A stretch of 64,000 nt of DNA from Bacteroidota bacterium (lineage in GTDB: Bacteria; Bacteroidota; Bacteroidia; Flavobacteriales_D; Sanyastnellaceae). The first letter of the stretch is position 1, and every line of letters begins with the position of its first letter. This document shows positions 15,858 to 25,531 of this stretch, piece after piece. The position numbers were made by a program, and so were the translations under genes. A model generated the notes under the pieces. The model worked only from the letters and a program-made list of their open reading frames with translations. It was not told the origin of the DNA and made no database searches. The stretch is taken from contig NVXE01000012.1 of assembly GCA_002746975.1 (NCBI GenBank), forward strand, positions 20,904-84,903, read 5' to 3'.

Positions 15858-18161
15858 ATGAAAAAAATAACGAATTTGGTGCTAAATAACAGTAAGCTAA
15901 TAATATCCTTACTGGTCCTTATTACCCTTGCTAGTCTTTATAGTATTAAAACTAATTTCGCCCTTGAGACGAATCTAGATACTTACATGCCTAAGTCTCA
16001 TCCTGCATTTATCTACAGTGATAAAGCGGAAGAAATGTTTGATATACGAGACGCGATTATGATTGCTATTGAAGACGAAAATGGCATCTACAACGAATCT
16101 ACATTTAAGAAAATTAAAGCCCTTACTAAGGAGGTGCAGGCTCTCGAAGTAGTTGGGGATAAGGATGATGTCCTTTCTCTTTATACTGCAGACAATATTA
16201 AAGGAGACGATGGAGGGTTAGAGATAGAGGCGTTTTTTAAAAGAATACCTAAAACTGTGGAGAGGTTTAAGGAAATTGAAGCGGGTGTGGTTTCTAATGA
16301 GATGGTTCATAAGAGAATAGTTTCTGAAGATGGAAAGGCGACACTTATTTTCACTAAGATTAAGGAAAATAGCTTTACTGAGGAGTTATATAACCAAATT
16401 CTGGAAATAGCTCATAAATACGAGGGTGATGGAGTGAACATATATGTAGCGGGCCAACCTATAGTTGAGGGAACTATGGCTATTCTGATGCCACAGGATA
16501 TGAAGAAGATGTTCCCTATAGTACTACTTCTCATAGTAGTCGTTCTTTTTCTAGTTCTGCGAAGTGTTCAGGCGACTATCATTTCTATGGTGGTGGTGAT
16601 ATTTTCATCGATTTGGACTTTCGGGCTAATGCTCGCAATGGGAATTCCGGTTTACGCTCCGAGTTCACTTATTCCTGTAATGCTGATCGCCATAGGTGTG
16701 GCGGACGCCATTCATATGTTTAGTCATTTACAACTTCAGATTAAGAATCACAGCGATTGGTCGAAAAAGAAACTAATCGAAAATATGACGTCCGAGATGT
16801 TCATGCCAGTTATGATCACATCGGTTACGACATCTGTAGGGTTCTTGTCTTTATTGACTTCGGATATTTACCCTATAAAATACTTCGCGGCATTCACCGC
16901 ATTCGGAGTTATGGCGGCGATGTTCCTTTCACTAGTTCTGATTCCAGCAGCTGTTAACGTGCTAGGCTTGCCTAAAGCCCCTGCCGCTCGTAAAGAGGAT
17001 GAGGATCATGATATATTCACAATTCGTGCAAGTAAATTCGCTGTTGCCATGGTTCGCCATAAAAAGTGGGTGATAAGTGCTACGGTTTTGGTATTGATAT
17101 TCTTCGGAGTGGGTATGTCTAAGGTTTGGATTAATTCAAGCTTCTTAGCAAGATTCCCTGACAAGAATCCTTTAGTTCAAACCGATGCTTTTGTAAACGC
17201 ACATTTCCTCGGAACGACTACCGTAAATGTAATCCTCGAAGCAACAGAGATAGATGCATTTAAAAATCCGGAGGTACTTAAGCTTATGGATAAGCTAGCT
17301 ATCGACGTAGAAGCAGATAACGAAGCTGTAGGAGGTGGTCTTTCGGTTGTGGATTTCATAAAACGAATGAATAAAGTTCTGAACGAGGATAGACAGGATT
17401 TCTACACAATACCCCAGGACAGAGATCTAATCGCTCAATATTTCCTTCTTTATGAAATGAGTGGTGGGTCAGATAGGCTTTGGGATGTTGTAAGTGACGA
17501 TTTCAAAACTGCAAATGTGCAATTCCAGCTAAAAGGTGATAATTCTAAGGGCTTGAACGGCACTATAGACTCGATAGAGGAATTCAAAGATGATTTTGCG
17601 GCGCTAGGAGTGGACTTGAATTTTGCGGGGAGTGGTTATAAGGTTTTGGTCTTTAATGACCTCATTTTAATAGGCCAAATAAAATCTCTACTCTACTCTT
17701 TCATCATCGTTATCCTTCTTCTTTCATTGATGTTCAAGAGTTTTAAAATCGGACTTATCGGAACGATTCCAGTGTTTATTACGACAATTATTTCATTCGG
17801 AATACTTGGATGGCTAAATATTCCACTAGAAACTACGACTGCTTTGATTTCGAGTATCGCAATAGGAATAGGAATAGATTATGCGGTCCATTTTATAGAC
17901 AGATATAAAATAAATGCACTCCTGACAAACGATAAGGAAATAACCATGAAGAAAACTATGGCTCATTCAGGTCGCGCAATTTCTTTCAATGCGATAGTTG
18001 TGATTCTTGGATTCCTCGTGTTAACGTTCTCGGCATTCAAGCCTAACGTTGCCCTCGGTGCAATCGTTTCTTTAAACATGCTTACGAGCTTCATAGGTAC
18101 TGTGACAGTGATGTTTATAGTCCTAGTTGTAGGGAATCTTTATATAAAAAGTAACAAATAA
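15858..18161 (+). CDS. RND-superfamily (MMPL/HpnN-type) transporter
   Basis: 767 residues with two repeated halves. Each half has one TM helix, a large periplasmic loop and five more TM helices (about 12 in total). The first half has LETNLDTYMPKSHPAF after TM1 and the sterol-sensing-like block VPVYAPSSLIPVMLIAIGVADAIHMFSHL. The second half repeats it as IPLETTTALISSIAIGIGIDYAVHFIDRY. Intramembrane acidic residues (GVADAIH, GIDYAVH) are the usual proton relay. This family exports hydrophobic molecules such as lipids, hopanoids, carotenoids or pigments. Neighbours (LolA-like protein, outer-membrane barrel) make a lipid or hydrophobe export role likely; substrate unknown. Confidence 0.92.
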   Translation: MKKITNLVLNNSKLIISLLVLITLASLYSIKTNFALETNLDTYMPKSHPAFIYSDKAEEMFDIRDAIMIAIEDENGIYNESTFKKIKALTKEVQALEVVGDKDDVLSLYTADNIKGDDGGLEIEAFFKRIPKTVERFKEIEAGVVSNEMVHKRIVSEDGKATLIFTKIKENSFTEELYNQILEIAHKYEGDGVNIYVAGQPIVEGTMAILMPQDMKKMFPIVLLLIVVVLFLVLRSVQATIISMVVVIFSSIWTFGLMLAMGIPVYAPSSLIPVMLIAIGVADAIHMFSHLQLQIKNHSDWSKKKLIENMTSEMFMPVMITSVTTSVGFLSLLTSDIYPIKYFAAFTAFGVMAAMFLSLVLIPAAVNVLGLPKAPAARKEDEDHDIFTIRASKFAVAMVRHKKWVISATVLVLIFFGVGMSKVWINSSFLARFPDKNPLVQTDAFVNAHFLGTTTVNVILEATEIDAFKNPEVLKLMDKLAIDVEADNEAVGGGLSVVDFIKRMNKVLNEDRQDFYTIPQDRDLIAQYFLLYEMSGGSDRLWDVVSDDFKTANVQFQLKGDNSKGLNGTIDSIEEFKDDFAALGVDLNFAGSGYKVLVFNDLILIGQIKSLLYSFIIVILLLSLMFKSFKIGLIGTIPVFITTIISFGILGWLNIPLETTTALISSIAIGIGIDYAVHFIDRYKINALLTNDKEITMKKTMAHSGRAISFNAIVVILGFLVLTFSAFKPNVALGAIVSLNMLTSFIGTVTVMFIVLVVGNLYIKSNK

Positions 18162-18171
18162 ATTAAGTATT

Positions 18172-18984
18172 ATGAAAATTTCAAATATAATATTAAGGGC
18201 AAGTTTTTACATGAGTGTAGGTATTCTATTGCTAGGAGTTTCAAGCCCAAACCTTTTCGCTCAAGACTATCAAGACACATCTGATGCGCGAGAAATTGCG
18301 TACAAAGTTTATAATCGCAAAGCACCATCTAATGGTGAGAGCGATATGACGATGACGCTCATAAATAAAAAGGGAGGTGAGAGAGTTAGGTCACTCCATC
18401 AGTTTTTTATCGACCTAGGGGAAGAAGAAAGACAAATCATGTTCTTCACAGCCCCAGCCGATGTGAAAAACACCTCATTTATGAACTTTTCTTATGAAGA
18501 AGCAGATCGTGACGATGATCAGTGGTTATATCTACCCGCCCTCAAAAAAGTGAAGCGCATCTCATCTTCAAGCAAGGATAACGAGTTTATGGGGTCTGAC
18601 TTTACATACGAGGATATGGAAAAACGGTCTCCCGAGCGAGATGTTCAAACCTTACTAAGGTCGGAGAACTTCAATGGTGAGGAGGTATGGGTTATCGAGG
18701 CTACACCTATAGAAGAAGAGCAGTACACGAAGAGGGTGGTTTGGGTTTCAAAAGAAAAAAGCTTGCCTCTAAAAATGGACTTTTACGACGAAGATGGGGA
18801 GCTTTTAAAAACCCTTACTATTGAAAAAACTGCCCAAATCAAAGGCTACTGGATTATCACGAACCAGGTGATGCGTAACGTCCAGAAAAACCACAAAACG
18901 GTCATTTCATTAGATAATGTACAAGTTGAAAACGGTACAGATGAGAGTAAGTTCACTCAGCGTGAAATGGAGAGAGGACTTTAA
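18172..18984 (+). CDS. LolA-like outer-membrane lipoprotein-sorting protein
   Basis: 270 residues, signal peptide 1-31 (SSPNLFAQ). Domain: MTMTLINKKGGERVRSLHQFFID, RQIMFFTAPADVKNTSFMNFSYEE, DDQWLYLPALKKVKRISSSSKDNEFMGSDFTYEDME, KRVVWVSKEKSLPLKMDFYDEDGELLKTL. This is the LolA-like branch that regularly follows MMPL transporters, distinct from true LolA (present separately at 43235). It has an open half-barrel fold predicted to carry a hydrophobic cargo across the periplasm. Ten nt separate it from the transporter stop. Confidence 0.9.
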   Translation: MKISNIILRASFYMSVGILLLGVSSPNLFAQDYQDTSDAREIAYKVYNRKAPSNGESDMTMTLINKKGGERVRSLHQFFIDLGEEERQIMFFTAPADVKNTSFMNFSYEEADRDDDQWLYLPALKKVKRISSSSKDNEFMGSDFTYEDMEKRSPERDVQTLLRSENFNGEEVWVIEATPIEEEQYTKRVVWVSKEKSLPLKMDFYDEDGELLKTLTIEKTAQIKGYWIITNQVMRNVQKNHKTVISLDNVQVENGTDESKFTQREMERGL

Positions 18985-18994
18985 TTTTTTTTAA

Positions 18995-20245
18995 ATGAAA
19001 AATCATAACAAAATATTATTTGCTTTAGCTGTATTGTTATCCCAAACACTCACAACGCAAATTAACGCTCAAGAAGAAGCGGTAGAGATAAACGGTTTTG
19101 CAAGAAATTATACGGGATTACTCTTCGATAATGGTGATTACAGTATTCTTCAAAATACACTAGATTTAAGTTTAAAACATAGGCGTAAAAATATCGGATT
19201 CTTCGCAAATCCTTTTATATACAAGTATTCGTACCAAGACGATTACTTCGATTTCAGAGAGCTATATGTCGATATCTATACGGAAAAACTTGATTTAAGA
19301 ATAGGAAAGCAACAAATCGTATGGGGACAAGCAGATGGAGTATTTATCACGGATATTGTGTCTCCATTAAATTTAACGGAGTTTTTACTTTGGGATTTTA
19401 ACGAAATACGAATGGGGGTTAACGCCGTAAAGGCGATTTATTATCCACATCCTGACCACGATATTGAGGTTGTATGGATTCCTTCGTTTACACCTTCACT
19501 TTTACCGGGTGAGGGATCTATTTGGCGTCCTTCAATGTCATTCCCTATTGTTCCTACATTTGATTATTCAAATGTTTTGGTTAATACAAATATTAAAAAC
19601 AGTGAGATTTTTGTAAGGTACTCATTAAGCAAATCATTTTTAGACCTTCAGCTTATAGGAGCTTCAACTTGGGACGACATTGCGAGCAATTATGTTCAAA
19701 TGCAAGTCGACTCTACGATGAATCTTACGGGTATTATTGTAAGGCCAGAGCATTCTCGTCTTTTACTTGGTGGCATGAACTTTAGTGCGTCTTTAGGCGA
19801 CTTCGTTCTAAGGGGAGAAGCTGCATATTATGATGGTAAGAGGTTTTCGACACTCGACCCATACGCAGATGGGGCTTTAGTAGAAAAGGGCTACTTGAAC
19901 TATGTTGTAGGTTTAGATAGGACGTTAGGAGATTGGAGGTTGAGCACTCAATTTATTCAAAAAGTCATACTCGATTACGATGACCTAATTATAAATGATG
20001 AAGTGGATAACACTATGACGTTTATGGTAAACAAGACCTTCTTTAGAGACCAACTTCGGCTTGAAATGTTTTCATATGTAGGCCTTAATAATCAAGACGC
20101 CCTATTAAGGCTTCGTGCATTCTACTTTCCTTATGATGGAATAGGTATCGAGCTAGGTACAAATTTATTTCTTGGAGATCATGGAACTTTTGGTCAATAC
20201 AGTAATAATAACATGGTCTATTCAAGACTCAAATACAGTTTCTAG
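18995..20245 (+). CDS. DUF1302-like outer-membrane beta-barrel protein
   Basis: 416 residues, signal peptide 1-25 (TTQINAQ). The region DFRELYVDIYTEKLDLRIGKQQIVWGQADGVFITDIVSPLNLTEFLLWDFNEIRMGVNAVKA has the GKQQIVWGQADG and DIVSPLN signatures of the DUF1302 family. The remainder alternates amphipathic strands and ends in an aromatic strand (MVYSRLKYSF), as expected for a barrel inserted by BamA. In proteobacteria DUF1302 proteins are encoded with DUF1329/LolA-like and MMPL proteins, so this is the probable outer-membrane exit of the same trans-envelope pathway. Confidence 0.82.
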   Translation: MKNHNKILFALAVLLSQTLTTQINAQEEAVEINGFARNYTGLLFDNGDYSILQNTLDLSLKHRRKNIGFFANPFIYKYSYQDDYFDFRELYVDIYTEKLDLRIGKQQIVWGQADGVFITDIVSPLNLTEFLLWDFNEIRMGVNAVKAIYYPHPDHDIEVVWIPSFTPSLLPGEGSIWRPSMSFPIVPTFDYSNVLVNTNIKNSEIFVRYSLSKSFLDLQLIGASTWDDIASNYVQMQVDSTMNLTGIIVRPEHSRLLLGGMNFSASLGDFVLRGEAAYYDGKRFSTLDPYADGALVEKGYLNYVVGLDRTLGDWRLSTQFIQKVILDYDDLIINDEVDNTMTFMVNKTFFRDQLRLEMFSYVGLNNQDALLRLRAFYFPYDGIGIELGTNLFLGDHGTFGQYSNNNMVYSRLKYSF

Positions 20246-20269
20246 TCATATTCCAAATAATTATAAATC

Positions 20270-20692
20270 ATGAAATTTTCAATTAATACAGTTTTAGTGC
20301 TACTAATGTCGTTTACAGCATTTTCTTGCAACTCTCAAACATCGTCTAAGCAAACAACTATAGAAAACCTGGTCCTTAATGGTACTGACAGGTGGAAGGC
20401 AAACGAAGCGACGATTACGGGAATACATAATATGTCTGATATGCTCGAAAATTTTACAGATACGGAAAACCTCAACTCATACAAGAAATTATCGAATAAC
20501 CTTCAGAAGGAGTTTTATTTAATATTCCAAAACTGTACTATGTCAGGAGAATCGCATAATCAGCTTCACCATTATTTACACCCATTAAAAGCCCTTATAG
20601 AGTCAGTTGAGTCAAATGAGTTAAAAGAAGCTATGATAAATTTCGAAAAAGTAAAATATCACTTGAATGAATTTGATGAATTTTTCAAATAA
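20270..20692 (+). CDS. Small lipoprotein of the RND operon, unknown function
   Basis: 140 residues. A hydrophobic N-terminus ends in TAFSC with Cys20 as a plausible lipidation site. The mature part is helical with conserved-looking residues (FQNCTMSGESHNQLHHYLHPLKALIESV), resembling small four-helix periplasmic proteins. No domain name is assigned. It starts 24 nt after the DUF1302-like gene and is followed by a weak terminator, so it is probably the last gene of the TetR-RND operon. Confidence 0.65.
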   Translation: MKFSINTVLVLLMSFTAFSCNSQTSSKQTTIENLVLNGTDRWKANEATITGIHNMSDMLENFTDTENLNSYKKLSNNLQKEFYLIFQNCTMSGESHNQLHHYLHPLKALIESVESNELKEAMINFEKVKYHLNEFDEFFK

Positions 20693-20701
20693 AAGATGTT
20701 T

Positions 20702-20735
20702 AAAGACACCTGCCATTTCAAATTGTCTTTTATAA
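20702..20735 (+). terminator. Weak terminator after the RND operon
   Basis: AAAGACA (20702-20708) pairs with TGTCTTT (20724-20730), with a 15-nt loop and a short U-rich tail. Confidence 0.4.
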
Positions 20736-20868
20736 AACAGTATTGTCCAGTTGTTTAGTTATCAAATGTTGAGGTAAAGAAAATTCAAGTATTACAGCAA
20801 CTCAATTATTAAGTCTTTTTTAACACAAAAACATTTGCCTCGAAAAATCAAGAGATTATTTTTACGGT

Positions 20869-21255
20869 GTGAAAACAAAAAAATCATTCAATATTATATC
20901 GAGTCTGATTTTTGTTTGGGTTCTATCTTTTTTAAGTAAAGAGACCTTATTTCTCGAGCAACAAGAAACTTTATTTGAAGAAGAAATAAGGGGCGGAGAG
21001 GAATCGGAAGGGATGATTTTATCATTCTTATTTCAAGAAAAAAATATTAGTGGAGACGGAGGGAAGAAGAGTGCATCACATAAGATGCAGTTCTCTTCAG
21101 TTGCTCACACTTTTAGGCCAAATTTCATATCCATTAGCCTTATTCACTCTATAAGAGCTAAATTTCAAGTTGACCTGTTTCTAAGTAACAGCGTCCACGA
21201 ACTTTTCCTAGTTTACTGTACACTAAAACTACCTTTTACTCAAGTTCTTAGATAG
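20869..21255 (+). CDS. Small membrane/secreted protein of unknown function upstream of the carbon-uptake operon
   Basis: 128 residues from a GTG at 20869. An N-terminal hydrophobic segment (FNIISSLIFVWVLSFL) is followed by an acidic stretch (QETLFEEEIRGGEESEG) and a moderately hydrophobic, His/Phe-rich C-terminal half. No domain is recognised. It lies 141 nt upstream of SulP. Its composition is plausible for a coding gene, but it has no strong start-site evidence. Confidence 0.45.
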   Translation: MKTKKSFNIISSLIFVWVLSFLSKETLFLEQQETLFEEEIRGGEESEGMILSFLFQEKNISGDGGKKSASHKMQFSSVAHTFRPNFISISLIHSIRAKFQVDLFLSNSVHELFLVYCTLKLPFTQVLR

Positions 21256-21396
21256 TAAGAATTTTTCGAGTAAAACATGATCGCGAGCTTCTCAATTTGT
21301 ATAAAATTAGAGAGAGTCTTTCGCTAGATCATCCTTTTTTTAATGTGTTTGCACCAGGCTAGTCGCGTGCTTAAAAACTAGTAAATATTTCTGATT

Positions 21397-22983
21397 ATGG
21401 ATAAAATTAATATGTCTCAACCAAAAGACTGGTTAGAAGGATTGAAGGAGAATTTCTCATCTGACTTGAGTTCAGGATTTGTTGTTTTTTTATTGGCTCT
21501 TCCTTTAAGTTTAGGAATTGCACAAGCATCCGGAATACCTCCTCTTATGGGAATTATTTCGGCTATTGTAGGTGGTGTGCTAGTAACATTTATCACAGGG
21601 TGTAAGCTTGCGATTAAAGGACCTGCTGCTGGGTTGATAGTTATTGTGGCTGGAGCAGTTTCAGAGTTTGGAGGAGATGAAATAGGATGGAAATTAGCTG
21701 CTGGGGCAATGGTAGCTGCTGGAATAGTCCAAATATTATTCGGCTTAATTAAATTAGGTAAATATGTGGATTTCTTCCCCTTGTCAGCAATACATGGTAT
21801 GTTAGCTGCCATAGGATTGATAATAATTGCGAAGCAAGTTCCTGTACTACTTAATACTTCCCCAGAATTAAGTAAAGGAATGGGGCCTTTTGAGCTGTTT
21901 TCTGAAATTCCTACATTCATAGCAAACCTCGATCCAAGTGCAACATTTATAGGAATTGTAAGTTTACTTTTGATGATTTTTTGGCCTAAAATCAAGAATG
22001 GATTTCTATCTAAGATACCTGCTCCTCTTGTAGTCTTGTTATTTGCCATACCAGCAGGTATGTTATTCGAGTTTTCTACTATTAAACCTAGTTACACGCT
22101 TGTTAAGGTAGGTAATCTCATAGATTCGATAGCAATTAATGCTGACTTTTCGGGAGTATCTCATCTTGGGATTTTCGTTAAATATGTTGTTATGTTTGCT
22201 TTAGTGGGATCCTTAGAGAGCCTTCTGACAGTAAAGGCTATAGATCTTCTAGATCCTTTTAAAAGAAAATCAGATCCAAATAAAGATTTGATTGCAGTAG
22301 GAATAGGAAATACTCTTGTTGCCTTCTTAGGGGGATACCCTATGATATCTGAGGTAGCAAGAAGTTCGGCTAACATTAAAAATGGAGCGAAAACAAGATG
22401 GGCAAACTTTTTTCACGGTTCATTCTTGTTAATTTTCGTACTTGTAGCCTACCCAGTTCTTGAAATGATTCCTAACGCAGCTTTAGCGGCGATGCTTATA
22501 TCGGTAGGGATAAATTTGGCACATCCGAAAGAGTTTGTACATATGTATGAAATCGGCAAAGACCAGTTGGCCATATTTTTAACTACGATTGTTTTTACGT
22601 TAGTAGAAGACCTGTTGATAGGAATAGCCGCTGGAATTTTACTTAAGATAGTAATGCATCTCATACGAGGAGTTAAAATGAAGTCCTTGTTTAAGTCTTC
22701 AGTAGTTGTAACAAATGACAACGATAGTTATGTGGTTGAAATTAATGACTCTGCGGTGTTCTCTAATTATTTGGGCTTTAAAAAATATATAGACCAAATT
22801 CCTGAAGGAAAGAAAATCACAGTATTACTATCTGAATCTGTACTACTTATGGATCATTCATTTATTGATGATTTATACAGATTGCAATACGACTATGAAC
22901 TAGCAAATGGAGTGTTTTTAATAGAAGGGTTCCAGGAAATGAAACCCATTTCGTCTCACAAACTATCTGTACATATTCGCTAA
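21397..22983 (+). CDS. SulP-family anion (probably bicarbonate) transporter
   Basis: 528 residues. The N-terminal cytoplasmic helix (NFSSDLSSGFVVFLLALPLSLGIAQASGIPP) is the SulP entry signature. About 12-14 TM segments follow, with GCKLAIKGPAAGL and the ESLLTVKAIDLLDPFKRKSDPNKDLIAVGIGN block. A short STAS-like C-terminal domain (~440-528) ends the protein. SulP members transport sulfate, bicarbonate or related anions. Bicarbonate is inferred here because dabA and dabB follow in the same operon (2-nt gap). Confidence 0.92.
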   Translation: MDKINMSQPKDWLEGLKENFSSDLSSGFVVFLLALPLSLGIAQASGIPPLMGIISAIVGGVLVTFITGCKLAIKGPAAGLIVIVAGAVSEFGGDEIGWKLAAGAMVAAGIVQILFGLIKLGKYVDFFPLSAIHGMLAAIGLIIIAKQVPVLLNTSPELSKGMGPFELFSEIPTFIANLDPSATFIGIVSLLLMIFWPKIKNGFLSKIPAPLVVLLFAIPAGMLFEFSTIKPSYTLVKVGNLIDSIAINADFSGVSHLGIFVKYVVMFALVGSLESLLTVKAIDLLDPFKRKSDPNKDLIAVGIGNTLVAFLGGYPMISEVARSSANIKNGAKTRWANFFHGSFLLIFVLVAYPVLEMIPNAALAAMLISVGINLAHPKEFVHMYEIGKDQLAIFLTTIVFTLVEDLLIGIAAGILLKIVMHLIRGVKMKSLFKSSVVVTNDNDSYVVEINDSAVFSNYLGFKKYIDQIPEGKKITVLLSESVLLMDHSFIDDLYRLQYDYELANGVFLIEGFQEMKPISSHKLSVHIR

Positions 22984-22985
22984 TT

Positions 22986-25526
22986 ATGAATAATATGAGT
23001 GATAAAAACTTTATTGAACAGGATGTCTTAAAGAAATTAAGGCACTACTTACCTGCACAAGCCACCTTAAAAGACTTTGTTCACCATAATTCTTTGCATT
23101 CCTTTCAAAATAAAGAATTCTTTGATGGAATATTTAGTGCTTCTAAAATCTTCGGTTTCCACGTTACGTTTAATGTATACAACTACCGAAAGTTGCATAA
23201 ACAAGGAAGGATTAAGAAAAACATCTTAGACAGAACGATAATTAACTCTAAGGGTGCACACAATTTGGATTCTTACCTAGATAAGATGCTCCATAAAGAG
23301 TATGACCATAAGTATAACCCTCGTGTGGGGCAATTAAGAAAGCACTGGAAGAGTAGATATAAAATTGACTTAGATAATTTAGTTCAACCTATTTTATTTA
23401 GAATACTAGCTAGTTTTCTGGATCAAGGAATTGCTCTTTGGCATTTTCCTTTTGAAGAGAAAGGACTGTTAGGGGCAATTAAGATTCTAGAGGAAAATAG
23501 CTTTAGTAGTTTCTTTAATTCTAAAAGAACGAAAGAGTTACTGCACTCCGAGGATCTTTCTATTGAAAAGCTGCTAGAGATTCTTGTTGGTGATTCTAAG
23601 TATTTTGAAAACTATCTATTCGACCAACAATATGGTCATAAAGGATGGAGTGGTTTAATGAGTGTTATTGAAGAAAATCCGGATACTATTTTCTATAAGA
23701 AAAATGTTCAATTTAAAGATTTAATAATCCTAGAATTGCTTTTAGAAATAGACTCTCTGGATAAGGTTCTAGGCAAATCATGGGACCCACTAGCAAAGGG
23801 GTTATCTATAAAACCTGTTGATTATTTATCTGAAGTTAAGCATGGAGAATTACAAGAAATCCTTCAATTGTGGCAGGAAGCTTTTGAGTGGGATTATTAC
23901 GATGATGTATTAGCTGGTGTGGGTTTTTTAGCTAAAACTCGTAAGAAAGAAAGCCCCAAAAATGTAAGCTTCCAAGCAATGTTTTGTGTCGATGATAGAG
24001 AGTGTTCGTATAGAAGGCATTTAGAAAGCATTGATAATAAATGCGTTACCCTAGGCGCTCCCGGATTTTATGGCGCTGCAATATATTTCAAGCCTTTCGG
24101 AGGAAAATTTTACGATAAAAACTGCCCTGTAGCTGTAACTCCTACTCATATAATTAAGGAGGTTGAAATTCAACAGGTAAGGAAGCATGAGATTTATCAT
24201 CATAATAAGACTCATTCACTACTGCAAGGAGCATTGTCCTCATTTTCTATAGGCTTATTAGCCGGGTTAAAAATGACAATTGACTTAGCAAGGCCAAAAA
24301 TGCAAGCAGATATTTCTAATGCATTTGCCCATATGGATGTCAATGGTAAACTTTTAATTGAAAATAAGGGTAATAACGAGATAGAAAATGGGCTGCCCGT
24401 TGGATATCAAGTGCATGAAATGGTAGATGTTGTTGAGTCATTGTTAGTAGGCATTGGGCTAACAGATGATTTTGCAGATATTGTTTACGTAGTTGCTCAC
24501 GGAAGCAGTAGCGCAAACAACCCTCATCATGGAGCTCATGATTGTGGAGCTTGTAGTGGTAGGCCAGGAGCTGTTAATGCTAGGGTTTTCTCATATATGG
24601 CAAATCATTCAACAGTACGAGAAAGATTAATCGAACGCGGAGTTATTATTCCTGAAAAAACTCAGTTCATAGGAGCTATGCATGATACAGCGAGTGATGA
24701 CATAGCATTTTATGACGAGGATATTTTATATAAAGAAAACCTTAAAGCTCATAAAATTAATGTCCAAAATTTTGAATCGGCTTTAGATATAAATGCAAAG
24801 GAAAGAGCTCGTCGCTTCGCTTCGATTAACATTAAAAAAGACTTAAAAAAGATAAGGAATGAGATTAAGAAGAGGTCTGTATCCTACTTTGAACCTAGAC
24901 CAGAGCTGGGGCACGGAACTAACGCTCTTTGTCATATTGGATCAAGGGAAAAAATTAAGGGCTTGTTTCTAGATAGAAGGGCTTTTTTACAATCTTATAA
25001 TTGGGAGAAAGATCCAGAAGGAGAGGTTTTGGCTCAAGTTTTAGGACCTCTACCTGGTGTCTGTGGTGGGATAAACTTAGAATATTATTTCTCTAGAATG
25101 GACATGGAGAAAATGGGTGCCGGCACGAAATTACCTCATAATGTAACAGGTCTAATAGGTGTTACAAATAGTAGTGATGGAGATATCAGAACAGGTCTGC
25201 CACTTCAGATGATAGAAAATCACGATCCAGTGAGGTTGCTTATGATGATTGAACATAAACCAGAGGTTATTTTAAAAATAATAAAGGCCTCGAAGAGTAT
25301 TTATGATTGGTTCGATAAAGGTTGGATTCATCTAATATCAATCTCACCAGAAGACAATAATTTATACCTATTTGAGAAAGGAGAGTTTAAGCTTTACGTT
25401 CCCGAAAACGAGGTGTTAAAGTCAGATGATATTAACGTCATCATTGAAGAAGGGGTAGAAATGAAGACGAATCATATTTTAGACGCAACACTGGAAAATA
25501 TTCCAACTATTGTTTATCCAAATTAA
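22986..25526 (+). CDS. dabA: Inorganic carbon transporter subunit DabA (DUF2309)
   Basis: 846 residues, in the normal range. Related to beta-carbonic anhydrase. The zinc-site residues are visible: Cys334 and Asp336 in FCVDDRECSYRRHLE, His505 in VAHGSSSANNPHHGAHDCG and Cys520 in the same block. An ERARRFASI segment and C-terminal LPHNVTGLIGV plus DIRTGLPLQMIENHDPVRL are also characteristic. With DabB it forms an energy-coupled CO2/bicarbonate accumulation complex at the inner membrane. Encoded between SulP and DabB. Confidence 0.95.
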   Translation: MNNMSDKNFIEQDVLKKLRHYLPAQATLKDFVHHNSLHSFQNKEFFDGIFSASKIFGFHVTFNVYNYRKLHKQGRIKKNILDRTIINSKGAHNLDSYLDKMLHKEYDHKYNPRVGQLRKHWKSRYKIDLDNLVQPILFRILASFLDQGIALWHFPFEEKGLLGAIKILEENSFSSFFNSKRTKELLHSEDLSIEKLLEILVGDSKYFENYLFDQQYGHKGWSGLMSVIEENPDTIFYKKNVQFKDLIILELLLEIDSLDKVLGKSWDPLAKGLSIKPVDYLSEVKHGELQEILQLWQEAFEWDYYDDVLAGVGFLAKTRKKESPKNVSFQAMFCVDDRECSYRRHLESIDNKCVTLGAPGFYGAAIYFKPFGGKFYDKNCPVAVTPTHIIKEVEIQQVRKHEIYHHNKTHSLLQGALSSFSIGLLAGLKMTIDLARPKMQADISNAFAHMDVNGKLLIENKGNNEIENGLPVGYQVHEMVDVVESLLVGIGLTDDFADIVYVVAHGSSSANNPHHGAHDCGACSGRPGAVNARVFSYMANHSTVRERLIERGVIIPEKTQFIGAMHDTASDDIAFYDEDILYKENLKAHKINVQNFESALDINAKERARRFASINIKKDLKKIRNEIKKRSVSYFEPRPELGHGTNALCHIGSREKIKGLFLDRRAFLQSYNWEKDPEGEVLAQVLGPLPGVCGGINLEYYFSRMDMEKMGAGTKLPHNVTGLIGVTNSSDGDIRTGLPLQMIENHDPVRLLMMIEHKPEVILKIIKASKSIYDWFDKGWIHLISISPEDNNLYLFEKGEFKLYVPENEVLKSDDINVIIEEGVEMKTNHILDATLENIPTIVYPN

Positions 25527-25531
25527 TTAAA

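Noticed and set aside
21417..22721. Long antisense frames opposite SulP
   Set aside because: They mirror codon periodicity of the SulP gene and show no domain or start signals.
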